Assembly (NCBI GenBank): GCA_029204225.1
Contig: CM055113.1
Coordinates: forward strand, 18,383,746 to 18,447,745
Reading direction: 5' to 3'
Length of the DNA stretch: 64,000 bases
DNA from: Diphasiastrum complanatum
Lineage: Eukaryota > Streptophyta > Lycopodiopsida > Lycopodiales > Lycopodiaceae
Shown in pieces: positions 12,083 through 27,000 of the stretch. Positions within the stretch are counted from its first letter, which is position 1, and the number at the start of each line of letters is the position of its first letter. The notes beneath the pieces are model-generated. The model saw only the letters and a program-made list of their open reading frames with translations, did no database searches and was not told the origin of the DNA. The translations under genes and the position numbers were made by a program.

Positions 12083-15000
12083 TCCATCTTTTCAATGATC
12101 TAACTTCTTCTGAATCCTCTTCCACCCATCCCACTCAAGGTTGCATTCAAACGATTCAAACGTATCAAATGTCCACGTTTGAAACGCGTTTGAAACGTTT
12201 GAAACAAAAGCCTATATTTTTTTCTGATTTCTTTGCAAGTTTTTAAGCAACTAATGCTAATTTAAGTGTTGGAACCTTAAACATAACATAAAAGTAGCAT
12301 GTCCCAGCCTCGTGGTAGGTAGTTTTTTAGGTAGATGGGCCCCATTTGGAGGGCCAGGGCCCCAAAAAATTTGAGTTGCAAATGTCCGCGTTTCAAACGT
12401 GGGCGTTTCAAACGCGTTTGAATGCAACTATGATCCCACTGCTATATTCCCTCATGATCACCCCCATCATTTTCTCCATGTTTGGTGACAAACATGTGCT
12501 TCCGTGTTTGCTTCTCCATGTCCCTATGTTCCCTACTTTTTGCTCTCATCCCATCCACTACCTTCCTACGGCATTTCATCCCTCAAAAATTCCCATATTG
12601 CTGACCCCACTGTCATTCTCATATACAAAGGCCCCTAAGGCAGAAAGGGATTGTAATTGACCTGTGTCGTTCACTCACATTCACATTCCAAATAATTGCA
12701 TCAACCACTTTGTAATATGTATTTTGATTGTATGAGATCTTCAAATCAACGTATACATGACTTTTGAATATTTTATAGATACAAAGAATAAAATCTTTCA
12801 ATGTCAAAATGTCAACCAAAGCACAATGCTTTCCCAAACTTTTTTAGCATGACATATAATCCTTTCATGAACTAAAACGTTGTTTGTACATCGATAACCA
12901 GTTTGTTGAACACTGGCCTTCCCATTTCAATTAAATGGTGTTTACTTCAAAGACCTCCACTTTACTTGGATCCAAACCATGCAATATAAATGCAAGCAAC
13001 TTCAGTATGTCGAAACAACCCTTAAGCTCCTTCTCCCATTCGTTCTTTTCCTTCCATTCAACCCTGACCTTTAAGACATTACCTAAAGCCAAACAAATCT
13101 AGCATAGTCTGTGCAATACCCTAAATAAAATATGCCTGTGTAAGTTTATGAACAATTTTTTTAAGAAAGTGGCAATTAAACTGACCTAGTGACCATATCC
13201 AAAATTGGCCCTTAATGTCAATCATATAGATAACAAATACAAATAGCTATTAGCCAGGCATCAAGTGACAAGACAAATGTTCTTAGCATCGAATGAGTTC
13301 AACTTGTCAGTTGTCCAAAAAGAATCAATTCTGTCGTCAAAATTGCAGTTCTTTCTAGAAAGATATACAATCTCCTCAAATAGTCACAACATCCAGACTT
13401 GAGATGTTTTGATGATGGAAATCTGACTAATGAAAAGCCACATCATTGAAATGTGCCCATAAATGAAGATAAGCATATGATTGTCTGAATTGATGAATGA
13501 ATAGCCTAAATAGATAATTAAAACAGATTTGCCCGGTACAGCCAATCAAGTGTCTAAGATTTTGGCATGTCCATTATTTAAATCACCTACCAGCTAAAAC
13601 TAATTGTTTAAATATCAGATAATAAAAATACAACATTGCTCAGGAACATAATTGAAACTTTATCTGAGCATCAAACACTGAAGGATATAAAAGGATAAAT
13701 TTAGGATGAGCTTGACAGGCATAGCTTGTCATTGATGCAAAGTACACCATAGCCATACGAAGCAATACACATTCTGCTATCTTAAATATACAACAAGGCT
13801 TTTGTATAATGCCTTTTCTAACTTTTGTAGAAAAATGAGTAGGTAGAAGAGAGACCAATGACAGACTCTAAAGTTTGAAAGCATCTTCTTGACATTTGCT
13901 ATGGTACTATAAATTGAGCAAATGCATCTATTTGAGGATACACTAAGAGATAATCGTAAAAAACATTAAAAATAGAAGACGTGTTTTAATGTATAACTGT
14001 TCTTGTGAACTTACATGCACAGGCTTCCATTTACTGGGGTCAGAGGGACTCCTGATTGCTCAAAAGATTTCTGCAGTAGTTGTGATAAAGCGACAAAATC
14101 ACAAAGAAAATCAATTATTGATATGTGAATAGGCACATGCAGTAATACCGCATCATTCATAACAAATTATGAGGTTTGGCAAGGTATGATGGAAAGATCT
14201 CACTTACAACTGGTACTGTCCAAGCCTTTTTCAAAAGTGTGTCTGTTGGCAACTGAGCACCATTTTGGCTGGTAACTTCTGCAGACTGAGAATTCGGAAC
14301 TCTGCGATTCAATGACATTTTTGAATCTGGACTACTGTCGCAGGAACTAATCTTTGTAAGTTCATCTTCTTTGAGCATTAGAGCATCGTCAGCATCATGA
14401 ATCTGTATAGTAGGGAATCTATTAGCCTTGAATGTCAAACCTAGTACTCCTACATGCACTGCTATATGTAACACATGCTTTTTTTACATCCTATCTAAGT
14501 TCTCGTGTGGAATCTTTTTTCCAATTTCAACTGTGATAAGTTTCAGTACCTTCAATTAAGAGTTATGATAATATTTCATGGGCGGGTTTAGATAGCAACA
14601 TTCAAAGACAGGTAATAACTTTGAGTAACTAAGCACAGCGCACACTGCGGGAATTAGAACTTCCTGGTTAGGACTTGACATTATCCAATCTTAACAATAC
14701 TTCATACACCAATCTTGCAGATTCACAGTCCATATCAAAACCAGGAGTACATTTGTATAAGTGAATCCTTTAGGGCCATAAATGCGCTGTTACAATAATA
14801 GAAAAGATCAGGTTGTTAGTTACCAGGGCCGCCTGTGCCTTGAGGTCTTCAACATCAAAGTTCCAACTGCTGACTTCTTTATTATACTCATGCTACATTT
14901 GAAAGCAAGAGAATCAAAAGTAATGTGTCGAGAGACTTGTGAGAATGCTATCATTGTTTTCCTTGAAGCAAGCATGGGTTCCTAGAAAAAAGGCATACAA

Positions 15001-18000
15001 AAACACATTTGAGACTTAGAAACTGGTACCTGAGATTTTTCTTCTTTTTCCTGGTATGGAAATATCTTCTCGCGAAGTCGAGCAGCGTCAATATGCTGCT
15101 CACACATTAGCATTAGTAGTTGGGAGGCCACAGCAAGTTATCAATCAACATGTAAAAGTCATGTATAATCAAACAGAACAGCTACAACTGAAGATAACTC
15201 CAAGATTGGCTTCCACCTTCAGAGAATCTGGATTTCTTGACATGGTAGGAACCTTCTCCAGCAGGCGACGCACGATAGACTCAGGTGATTTTGTAGCTTT
15301 GAAAAAAGCATGTTTAAGGAGCTTTTCTGCAGTGGGCCTCTTTGCTGGATTTTTTACCAGGCATGTTGCAACCATTTCCTTGAATGCCTGAAACAGATCA
15401 TCTACACAAGAATGAATGCTAACAGAGGGCATAAAAAAAGATGGAGTTTTATGATTATTTGGAGAGCCTTATTTCAGAAACAAGCTCTTAGCTGTACCTT
15501 TGAAAACCGCTTATCCCGATCATAATCCAGCCCAGGTGGTGCATTCTGCAAAGTCAATAATAGGACCTACAGTACAAAATGAGAACGCCTCTTTGATGCC
15601 ATGCAACCTCATGATAATAGGTATATATTATGTTGACATAAACATTGTGCAAATGGACTACTTGTTCCATACCCCTGAGGATACTAGTATTTATTATAAA
15701 CCCACTTCTAATGACAAAGTTTGTTAATTTTCTCAAAATAAGCTAAAAAAATATCACATTTAGGGAAGAACGCCACATTCATCCATCCCTAGCCTTTAGA
15801 ACACAACTGAGAAAGGCTTTTGATTACATGCAAAGGGATCGCTAGTCTGGGAGCTGTTGCAACGATTCTGCTTTCCAAGAAACTCTGTGCACTAACTACA
15901 CTCGACTGAGTTGTTAGTAATGCCAAACCAATGATGCATTGCAGACTTTCTGAATGGCAACAACCATAAGTGAACACAGGAAAGAGAGGATGTTGGAAGG
16001 AGCTTGAGATCAAGTAAATGAAATCCTACAGAGTGAGCAACTAGGATTTTGCAAAACAAAACGCAGATCTCTTAAGGCACTCAGGTGACAGTAAAAGTTC
16101 ATAGAAAAACAATTGCTACTCAGAGTTGCCAAATGAGAAACTGAGATGCTCACAAGCCTGGTTTTGGGTAGTATGCAAGTTACACAGCATTTTCTCACCT
16201 TCGTTGGAGGGTATTTTGAGAAAGGGGCATGGCCATGGGCTAGCTCCAATGCAGTTATTCCAAGCGACCAAATATCAGCTCTACAAGACAATACAAGTAA
16301 GAAAAACATGTAAAAAATTAGCACATGTTAGTCATTCATCTCAAGACTGCCCGTAATAAATAAAAAACCCAGTTGAGCGTACACCTCACAACTGCAAAGA
16401 CTTGAACTAGACACATTATCAGTATGATCAGCAAATGCTTATCTGCATTAAGCTATTCACAGTAGAGATTGCAGAAGATAAAAAAGGTACACGGGAGTTT
16501 TTTTAAAAACTATCTGCTTAAGACACCACAGATGATCTATAGAAGGAGAAATATATGATGAGACAACCAATTAGATACAATAGCAATCCAACTGTATAAT
16601 GAGGAGGCTTAATTCTGCTGTACAGGTGAACCGGCTACTAAGCTATCAACACGATTTTATTTATTGGAGTCTAACCTTCCTAGGCATAGGATGACAGATA
16701 TTCCATGTCAGTTTATTACATGCTGCCATTGAGGATGACGCTCCTTGTGATGCTGAGTTTCCTACTGCTCCCGAGTTGTTTCCATTTTTACCTGCTGCTA
16801 TATTATAGGTTCGTCTATACCATAGTCGACGCCGCCGGCAGATACAGTTTTTGGTTCAGTGGGATGGTCGTCCTGTTGAGGAGGCCACATGGGAGCCTAT
16901 GTCTTTTATCATACACCATCACTTGCGGATCAGGCTCGTGCTCTTGCTACACTTGTTGATTCCTCTACATCAAATGTTGTTCTAGATGTTGATCCACCAG
17001 GGCTTGCTGCTATATGATCCACTTTCATTTCGGTAGTTGGGTCTTATTTTTGTGTCGGGGAGAGTTATGGACTCGGTCCATTTACATTTACTTTACTTTA
17101 TGCATAAGCAGGCCTTGGGCCCTTTTTTATTCATTACTGACACTTAGACTTTATGGTTGACCTTGGGCCTTATTATTCATTATTTGGACATGTGGACATA
17201 TTACTGGAGAGTGGGGGCCTTCTTGGAGGGCACACTATCATCCCTCCCAGTTGGGCCCTTGCCACTGGTAATAAAGTCCAAGGCCCCAAGCATATAGTCC
17301 AAATGATAAATAATAAAATTGCAAGCATATGGACAATATTGGTGTCCCTGTGCATGATAATTAATCTATAATAGCTAGATCTGCCACATTTCCCATAACC
17401 GGCATAGAATAAAGCTAGAAGCTGCAATTCTAAAAAGTAAATGTTAGCATCATGACATTCTCTTAAATGAGCATTTTTTCATACGAATCACAATAGCTTG
17501 CAATGAATTGAATAATAAGTCACAATATCAACTTACCACAAGCAAGCAGCTTATTAAAAGCCTCTCCATCATCAAGGTGGTTGATATTGGTAGTCACTAG
17601 TCCCTTTGGTTCATACTCATTGTTTGTTGAGTTTTTTTTAAGTCGATGCAAAAAATTCTTAACAAGAGAAATTGTCTACCTCCATTGTACTAATTGCATC
17701 ACCCTTTGAGTTTCTCTAAGTTTAAATTTCATCTTCCAATCTAGTTTGTAACACTTCTGAAGCTTGTTTCAAATCAGCCACTTTGGAACTACAAGATTGA
17801 AGTGATTCACGTAAATAGCTACAATCTTCTTCAAATGGTATGGTCCTAATCTTCACCAAAAATAGTAGATGCTTGTACAAATTGGATCTCATTTCTCATT
17901 ATCGAGGAATGACATTCTTTTGATGGGGAAAACGTTATGAGCTAGGTATAAACTTGGCATAACCCAAAAATATCACAATCAAACAAAGGTCAAACATGCT

Positions 18001-21000
18001 TCGACAAAAATATGGCAAGTGCATTCAAGCGCAGCTCTCCCCCCCCCCCGCTCCAAAAGAAAAAAAGAAAAAGAAAAAGAAGAAGGTGCCATGTAGCATT
18101 GAAGGACGCCCCATCCGAGAAACTGCAAATAGTTACCATAGAAAATTGATTAGGATAGGTAGAAATTGATAGATCCAATCAAAGAAAGCAAAATTGATGA
18201 ACTTCATTAGATGAATAGTTGTTGCCAGAGGATCAATCACTAAATAGTAGTCACCAAGGTAGGTCACTTTCTTATTTACAAATAATTAAGGGGATCCAAA
18301 TCATGATAGTCATGTGATGTCTAATTCAACCAAGAATAGGTCCTCACTGTGAGTAATCTTCCACCATGAAGTCACATAATTTTAATTGAGTGTCATACTA
18401 TTGACTACCTTCTGTGTGAGTAACCTGCTTAAGTAAGATCAAAGCTAACACTAAATAAGCCAAAAGAAGACCTTCTAGCCCTATTATGTCATTTTCAACC
18501 TGTTGAATAAAAGCAAAGTAGCAAAATTGCAAAAATCATGAATGATTTCAATGAAACATTACTATGTCAAGAATCAAAATTTTGATACAAAAAATGGGCA
18601 GTAGCTCACTTAAAATCATATCCGTTAAGTTGCTCCATCACCTCTGGTGCCATCCTTCAAGAATTCACAAAAGTTTGAGTAAGATTTAGCATGCTACATA
18701 TTGTTGATAGAAGAAGATTGTCAATGTTGAGAATCAACCAAACCATTATGGATCAAAATGCAACGATATAACAAACGAATTGCTTAATACAATCAATTAA
18801 CTTGAGCAGTGATGAGATAGATATTGAAAAAAACATTAAGACCATCTGACATTATAAGAGAATGGTAATAGAAAATTGGATACTTACCAGCAAGGAGTGC
18901 CAACAAACGTGATTCTAGCTCGTTGTCGATCACCTGTGTCAAAAAGGCAAGCTGTGACGCCAAAATCACCTAACTTCACAGAACCGTTTGCATCAACAAG
19001 GACATTTCCTGCCTAAAACCAAAAGCATACATAGTATGTCAATATTCTGTGTGGTGTCTTAAAATGTTACTTTGAGGCATAAAGTGAACAAGCAAATAGT
19101 ATGATCATATTCATCTATTGATGTAAATTTACCTGGTAAGAAGCTGACTAGTTGCTAAGTTACCTTAACATCTCGATGAATTTGACCATGAGAATGAAGG
19201 TACTCTAGGGCTTTCAACGATTCCTTCAAGATGCTTGCAATAATAGACTCGTCAAAACCATCTGGAAAGGCTGCTTTCATTATGCTTAGACATGAACCTC
19301 CCGCCATGTAGGGCATTACCACCCAAAGACGATGATCAACTACGAAAGAACAATATGCCCTAACCACATTTGGGTGGTCAATCAAACTCATAGTTTTTGT
19401 TTCTCGCCTTATATCATCCTACAAGAGATAACATATATGTGTACTTATAAGTTAAATTATGGTGCACCATATATACAATAATCCAAGGTAGAAGTACATA
19501 AGACTTCAAATGTGTGAGTGGGGTACCACACAAGCTAAACACTTAAGATGGCTTGAGACAAAGCAATATAATTTTGACCAACATAATAGAAAAACAATAG
19601 CAATAGCATTGCGCAAATGCACAAGTAGTATTTTGATAGCCAAAAGCCACTCATCCGAACTATTAGCTTCTAAGATGTGCCACACCATGCAACACATCTT
19701 ATAGTATGAACTGCCAATTTACAAGATTGTCACTTACTCATCCAGTTATTCACTTTCAATAGTTCAAGAATAATCATTAGAATATTTATCTGTGTGTAGA
19801 TTTATCGAAATGATTTGGGCATCAACTAGTCAGTAATGCAAAAGAAAAAGTTTAAAGGGCTAAAAGAATCTATAAAATCTCAAGAAAGTGAAGATTTAGC
19901 CCTACTGCAATCACAAACCCCCAAAATTTTACATAAGCTCATGCTCAAGTTTTCTAAGCAGTTTATAATTCTTTTGGGGATTGTAGGACGTCAAAATGCT
20001 AAAATTTTGAGTTTTTTGCCGATCAACTTTTGAAGCTTAGAAAAAGAACTTATGCAAATTTTACAAAAATGTGGGAGGTGAAATTGTGGTAAAAAGCAAT
20101 ATTTTGTACACATTTACACCTTTCAACACATACAAATAGACCACGACACAAGGGGGAGGGGGATAATAACACCCTCAAAGTTGACAGTAAATCATAAGCT
20201 AAAAAAAGCTCATAATTTACATTGAAACAACATCCAACATATTTTGAAAGGGAAGAATGTTAGCCGATATTTCCGCATGGAAGATCGGGCTAATATTGAA
20301 GTTTAAGTTCGCAATAATTGAAAAAACCGGCATGTAAAGTCCGGTTATTAGAGAAAAATCGGCACAAATTGACTTTTCCAAAAAACCGTCAAAAATATTT
20401 TGTGGTCAAGTTTTGTAAGAACAAGCCAAGAGTGCCGGTCCACCTAGAATTAGGTCCCAGCCCGCCCTAAATGAGGCTAGAGCAAATTTTGTGGCCTTAG
20501 AAATGGCCTGTAAATATTTTACAGCTTTAAAAAAATGGCCAGTTGTAAAAAAGTAGCCGATATGACCGTGCTAAAATCTCACCATGTACAGAGTCCATTT
20601 TTACTAATATATGATCACTCAGTGTATTTTTCAGGGAAACCGTGTTGTCGTGGGAGCCTTAGTCATGAATGCCGAAAAAGTCAACCACAGAAGAAAAAAC
20701 CGAGAAAGAAAAGTTTCGGGTAAAAACGGGACCGGGAAATATGGATTCAGTGTCAAGGAGTCACAGAAACCCTAACGACAAAGTTTGGGCAATTTACGGG
20801 CAATTAACGAAATGTGTGGGGCAAGTGGTTACCCAACAAACCAAAAACCCAGACGAATGAGTAGTAGGCGCACAGCCCTTGAAAAATCGAAGAAAGGCCA
20901 AAGACACAAGTACCCAAAGAAAAACGAAGGCCGCCTACTAAATAGGGGTTGAAAAAGGGCCTCACCCAAAATTTGGATAATAAATGCCAAAACACCTTGG

Positions 21001-24000
21001 AGGCTATAAAAATTGGGAGGTACACCCACTAGCCATTGACATTTTGGGCTTCTAGGGTGTACAAAAGGGGAAACTTGAATGGCCTCCCTAGCCTTTGACA
21101 AAAATGGCATCTTGGCTAGTTTTGGAAGAGAGCCTTGAATGCACCACTCCCCCACTCTCTTATGGAGGCCGCTAAGTGTTCTATCAAATGGGTTGGGGAC
21201 AAATGGCAAAGAGGGCTTGAAGGGCATGAAGAATGGCAAGATGACATTGTGAAAGGGATGCATTGGATTTTCCTATAAGAAGGAGCCAACTCCTTGTATT
21301 TCACATGTCAGTATTTGTATGTTAGTACTTTTAGGAGTTGGCACTTTTGGGAGTTGGTTGCTTGTTTGAGTGTGCTTTGAAGTTAATTTCATTTTGTGGC
21401 TAATTGTTGTGAATGTTAGTTGCTCAATGTTAGTCACTTGCAATGTGGGTTAGTAGTTTGTGGGAGGTTAATGGTTGCTTTGTGCCCTCATGCCTGTTTG
21501 TTGCTTGTGTGTTGTTCAGTCCATAGTTAGTAAGGTGTATTTTAAACTTTGGCTTGATCGATTGCTTGAGGTGAGTTCAATGTTGGTGGGTGGGTTAGAA
21601 GGATTGTGAGTTGCTTGAAATAGCTCGATGATAGTTGGATAATAATGAGATGATGTGAGATGTTAGTACTTGTGTATGTTAGTACTTTTGTGTGTTAGTA
21701 TTTTTAGGAGTGGGTATGTTTGAGAGTTGAGAGTTGTAGTTGTCTTGTGGTTTGGGAGTGATGTTACTTACTATGCTTGCTTGCTCATATTGAGGAGTTG
21801 AGAGATTGTGGTTGTTTGTGTTGATTGCTTGGACCTTATTACTAGTGTGAGTTCATAGTTGAGTGCTTCAAATTACTTGGAGAGGATGTTTGCTTGCTTT
21901 TGTTGAGAGGATTGATGGGTGAGAGTGATTTCATGGTGAGGGTTGGTTGGTTGGTTGTAGTCCATTGTCATACTTGTAGGCTTATATCTTGAATGAGTGG
22001 GATGGATTGCTTGAGGGCTTGGTGTGAGTGATGGGTTGCTGATTTTTTTTAGCCATTGTATCTTTCTGGCCTGTTTTTTTTACAGACTTTCGGTTCAGTT
22101 TTCTCTCAACTGAACCGTTAACATTTCAATCGCATCGTTCATATTCTAGAAACTTTATTTTTCTTCATTTTCTCTTTTTACACCAATTCGATCGGACACG
22201 CGGAAAGTGGAGAAAACTACGTCAACATGCCTGGCTCTGATTTTTGCTACAAGTTTTATGACTAGGGTTTCACATGCAACGGCTACCTGAACTGCACATT
22301 GAGGTATGAGATGATTTTTATATCTATTTGCATTGATGGTAAAAGCTGTGGGTTTATTGTAAGATGTTACTTGACTTGAGTTTTTCTGTTGCCATTCATC
22401 ACAATCAATTTTGAAACTGTTTTCGTAAATCATCTATTCTCAAATGTAATAGTATAGCTTTAACCACTCGTGATTTGAATGTGAATTTTACAAGCGTGTT
22501 AAAGTTGCGGAAGGGTAAGCATATCACCTTGAAGGTTGATACCGTCATTATTTCCCTCATTTACAATGTTATGACATCTTCCATAGAGTAGTTAAGACTT
22601 GAATTTTGTAGTTGCGTTCAAGCAAATCAGTTACAGTTTGGTAGTGAAGCATACAAACACAACTTAGAATTCAGTTTAGAAGCTTAGCACTTCATGAACA
22701 ATGCGATGTGAGAAAGTAGACGATGATTGTTTACTATTCTTCGACTTGGTTAGTGAAAGCACAAAAATTGTAGCCAAGAGTCGTACAGATTTAGAATGTG
22801 TTTTACAGTTTATTGAGTTAGGTTTGTTAGTTGAACTACCATGCGGAATCGTCAAGTTGTGAAATGGTTTTTCAGGTTTTGTCAATTATAAAACGTATCA
22901 ACTGAACCCGATCTCTGTGAAACACCAGAGTGGGCCGTCCACCATGTACGGTTGAAATACACTGTCTTGCTTAAGCGTCACACTAGTCACACCCGCCATC
23001 GGTACTGTCTAGCGAAATACCTAGACCCGACGGTGGGCGAAAATACCCGCATTATCAAACAAATCGGTGTGAATAACTTGCACCCCACAAGCACATCATA
23101 GGCAATAAATCAGTTTCAAGCCCATGTAAGATTTTTACTAATTGTAAGCCGAATTCAATGGGGAAAGAGACATTAGCAAGATCCTAATGCGAATTAGTGA
23201 TCAGAAGTTTTACGGAACCGCAACCCTAGAAAGCTAGTGAATCATTGCACCAAAATTGACAGCACCCCTGTAATAGATCCTAACACCACAGTAGGGCAAA
23301 CACTAACTGATCCACCCAACCTTGCCTACTCCCTGATATAGAGTAAGCCCCTCCTAGCCCAGTGTGAGGACTGGTAGCATGCTACTGCCAAGTGTCGGCC
23401 ACGTGGCACTGACGTGGCCGACTGCACGTCGAGACCCAACTGGGGGCCCTATCCTGCTGACAGGGTCCCTAGGCTGTGTTAGGCCCGCCATGGCTATGGA
23501 CCGTGCTGGGGCACACTACTCACACTGTCTTGCCCTGTTGGTCATGTACGCTGGACACGACCCTGACTGTGGTATCTGACCTATCTGTGTTCTCTAGGGT
23601 TCGGCACTGGTTACGAGCTCGTAACACTCCCTCCCCCTTAAGAACCGTCTTGGTCCTCTAAGACAAAGTCTGGAAAAATCTTGCGAAGGACGCTGCCTCT
23701 TTCCCAAGTGGCATTCTCAACAGGCTGATCATTCCACTTAACCAGATATTCTCGGTATAGAGTTTGACGAGTCTGCGTCTCTCTACTATCAAGAATCTCC
23801 TCTGGTTCATGTGGAGGTTGCTGAGGATCCAATGGGAGAACTAGAACACTGTCCCCTACCAGATTATCTGATCTGGTTAAGGCTTTTCGTAACTGACTTA
23901 CATGAAAAACTGGAAAAACCTTACTGCTGTGTGGGAGTTCTAGTTCATAGGTGACCTCGCCTAGTCTCCTACTGATGGTAAAGGGACCACAATACCTTGG

Positions 24001-27000
24001 AGACAACTTAGCACACACTCCTGATTTGAGGGTTTTAGAGTCAACTGGGACTCTCAAGTAGACTTTCTCACCAGTGGAGAACTGCACATCCCGTCTGTGT
24101 GGATCTGCATAATGCCTGGCTCGATCCTGGGATTGTCTAATGCTACGCTTAGCATGTTCTATCATCTGGTTTAGGTCTTCTAAAAAGTTTCTGGCTGCTT
24201 CAACTTTTTCTTGTTTAAACCCTACAGCTGTGGGTGAGCGTGGCTGAAAACCATACATCAGCATAAATGGGCTGTATCCCGTAGCTGAATGTTTGGTACT
24301 GTTGTAAGCAAACTCTAATATTGAGAGATACTCCTCCCAATTAGTCTGCCTCTTGCTGACGTATGCACGAAGCATATCCTCCAGCACTTGATTTACCCTT
24401 TCTGTTTGACCGTCCGTCTGTGGATGGTCAGTGGTACTCATATTAAGTTTAGTATGGAGATGATGGAATACTGCCTTCCAAAAATTTCCAGTAAACTTGC
24501 TGTCCCGGTCGCTGACTATGCCGGAAGGTAGACCGTACAATTTAAATAGCCCGTCTACAAACAACCTTGCTAATTCTGGAGCTCTAACGGTTGTTTTGGT
24601 CGGAATAAAATGAGCCATTTTGGTCAGACGGTCAACTGTGACCCATATAGCGTCATTACCCTTTTGGGTTTTAGGCAGGCCTACTATAAAATCCATGGAG
24701 ATACTCTCCCATTTACCAGCTGGTATTTCTAAGGGATGCAACAACCCTCCTGCCTTTAAACGCTCTGCTTTATTTACTTGACATTTCTGGCAACTGGTTA
24801 CATACTGGTGGACGTCCTTTTTCATACTGGGCCAGAAAAATTGCCTACGAAGAAGCTCATAGGTCTTCTGTATGCCTGGGTGTCCCGCGCTAGGATTGTC
24901 ATGACATTCATATAGGACCTGCTGCCTATAATCCTCTGAATTGGGGACACATACTCTATCTCTATAGAGCAAGTACTCATCCTGAATGGAATACTGTTTC
25001 CATTTGAATCCTTGAGTCAACTGACCCTCAACCACTGGGGTTTGCTTGGGTAATACAGGCTCAGAATCCTCAACGTCATCTGACGACGTATACTCGGACT
25101 CATCATCATCCTCAACGGAAGCTGCCGTATTCTTGGATGAACTGGCACCAGCCCCGGGAACTGGTTCTGGAGTCTGTAACTGTCTGTTCTGGACTGAGTT
25201 CCAGATAATAGAGAAGAATGCATCATGCTGGCATTTCCCTCTCAAGGACTCGAGTAACTCATTACGAATCTGAGTAAAACTCAGCTCGTTTATCATAGGC
25301 ATTCTCCTAAGGGCATCTGCTACTGTATTGAATTTTCCACGCCTATATCTGATAGACATGTCAAACTCTTGCATCAACTCTGCCCAACGAGCTTTCCGAC
25401 CTCTAAGCTCAGGTTGATTGCAAAGGTATCTGAGACTCTCATGGTCTGTCAGGACCTCAAAGTTGGCACCATACAAATAATGCCTCCAAGTCTTAAGGGC
25501 ATGGACTATAGAAAAGAGTTCCTTTTCATAGGCACTGTACCTAGTCTGAGCTGGCTCGAGTTTTTTACTCTCGAACGCAACTGGTCGTCCACCCTGAGTT
25601 AGCACAGCGCCTACTGCAAAGTCGCTAGCATCTGTTTCGACCACAAATGGCTGATTGGGGTCGACGACTTTTAAGACTGGTGCTGTAGCTAAGGCTGTTT
25701 TGAGAGCATCAAAGCTCTCCTGTTGTGCAGACTCCCAAATGAACTCCTTTCCCTTCCCCTTAAGAAGATTTGTCATAGGGACTGCTATCTGAGCATATTC
25801 CTTGACAAATCGTCTGTAATATCCCGCCAGACCAAGAAAGATTTGAAGTTCCAAAATATTCTGCGGTCTCAGCCAACTGAGTATGGCTTTAACCTTATTT
25901 GGGTCCATCTTAATCCCATCTGAAGAGATAATGTGACCCAAATATGCTACTTCTTCAACGAAGAATTCACACTTGGATTGTTTAGCATAAAGCTTATGCT
26001 TTCTGAGCAGTCGAAACACCTTTCTGAGGTGTTTTAGATGCTCCTTCCTCGTTTTGCTGTAGACGAGGATGTCATCTAAAAATACGACTACAAACTTACC
26101 CAAGTATGGTCTGAGGACACTGTTCATCAAGGTCATAAAGGTAGCTGGAGCATTTGTGAGCCCAAATGGCATCACCTTAAACTCATAATGACCGTGACGA
26201 GTCCTAAAAGCTGTTTTCGAGACATCTTCCGATTTTATACGGACTTGATGATATCCCGATCTAAGGTCTATTTTACTGAAAAACTTAGCCCCGTCGAGTT
26301 GATCAAACAACTCGTCTGCCCGAGGCATAGGGTATTTATTCTTAATTGTGACTTTATTGAGGGCTCTGTAATCTACGCAAAGACGCATAGACCCCTCTTT
26401 CTTTTTCACCAATAGGACTGGTGAGGCCCATGGTGAACTACTGGTCTGAATTTGGCCTTTCCCAAGATAGTCTGTTAACTGCCTAGTTATTTCTTCATCC
26501 TCTGTTCGGCTGACCCGATACGGAGGTTTAGAAACAGGTGCTGTACCTGGTACTAGGTTTATTACATGATCTACCTCTCTGCTAGGTGGTAAACCATGTG
26601 GCAAATCTTCAGGAAAAACATCTTTAAATTTAGACAATAAAGTTTCTAATTTACTGATTTTCTGCTGAATAGAACTGGAAATAGAAACTTCAGGAATAAA
26701 CTGAAAGTCACATAAGAATACCTGATGGTCTTCGTCTCCGATTAGCTGACAGAGCTCTGAACTGCAGACCATAGGGCTGTTGGGAACATCATGCTCCCCA
26801 TGCAACTGGATCTCTCGGCCTTTATACTGAAAGCTGAGGGTGTTCTCCTGATAGTTTCTGTGGAGGGAAGGTCCTAAACTGTAGAGCCAATCTCTCCCGA
26901 GAACAATGTCTGTTCGATCCAGGTGCATTATCTGAAAGTTTATTTGATCTTGGTACCCCTGAATACCAAGATTTAACTTACTTACCATAGTTTCCCATAT

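Noticed and set aside
20829-21263. 144-codon minus-strand open frame
   Set aside because: No family motif, overlapping frames on the same stretch, and the region looks like LTR or repeat DNA.
20268-22120. A complete solo LTR starting TGTTAG and ending TAACA
   Set aside because: The terminal words match but no 5-bp target duplication or second copy was found, so it is kept only as an unassigned stretch.
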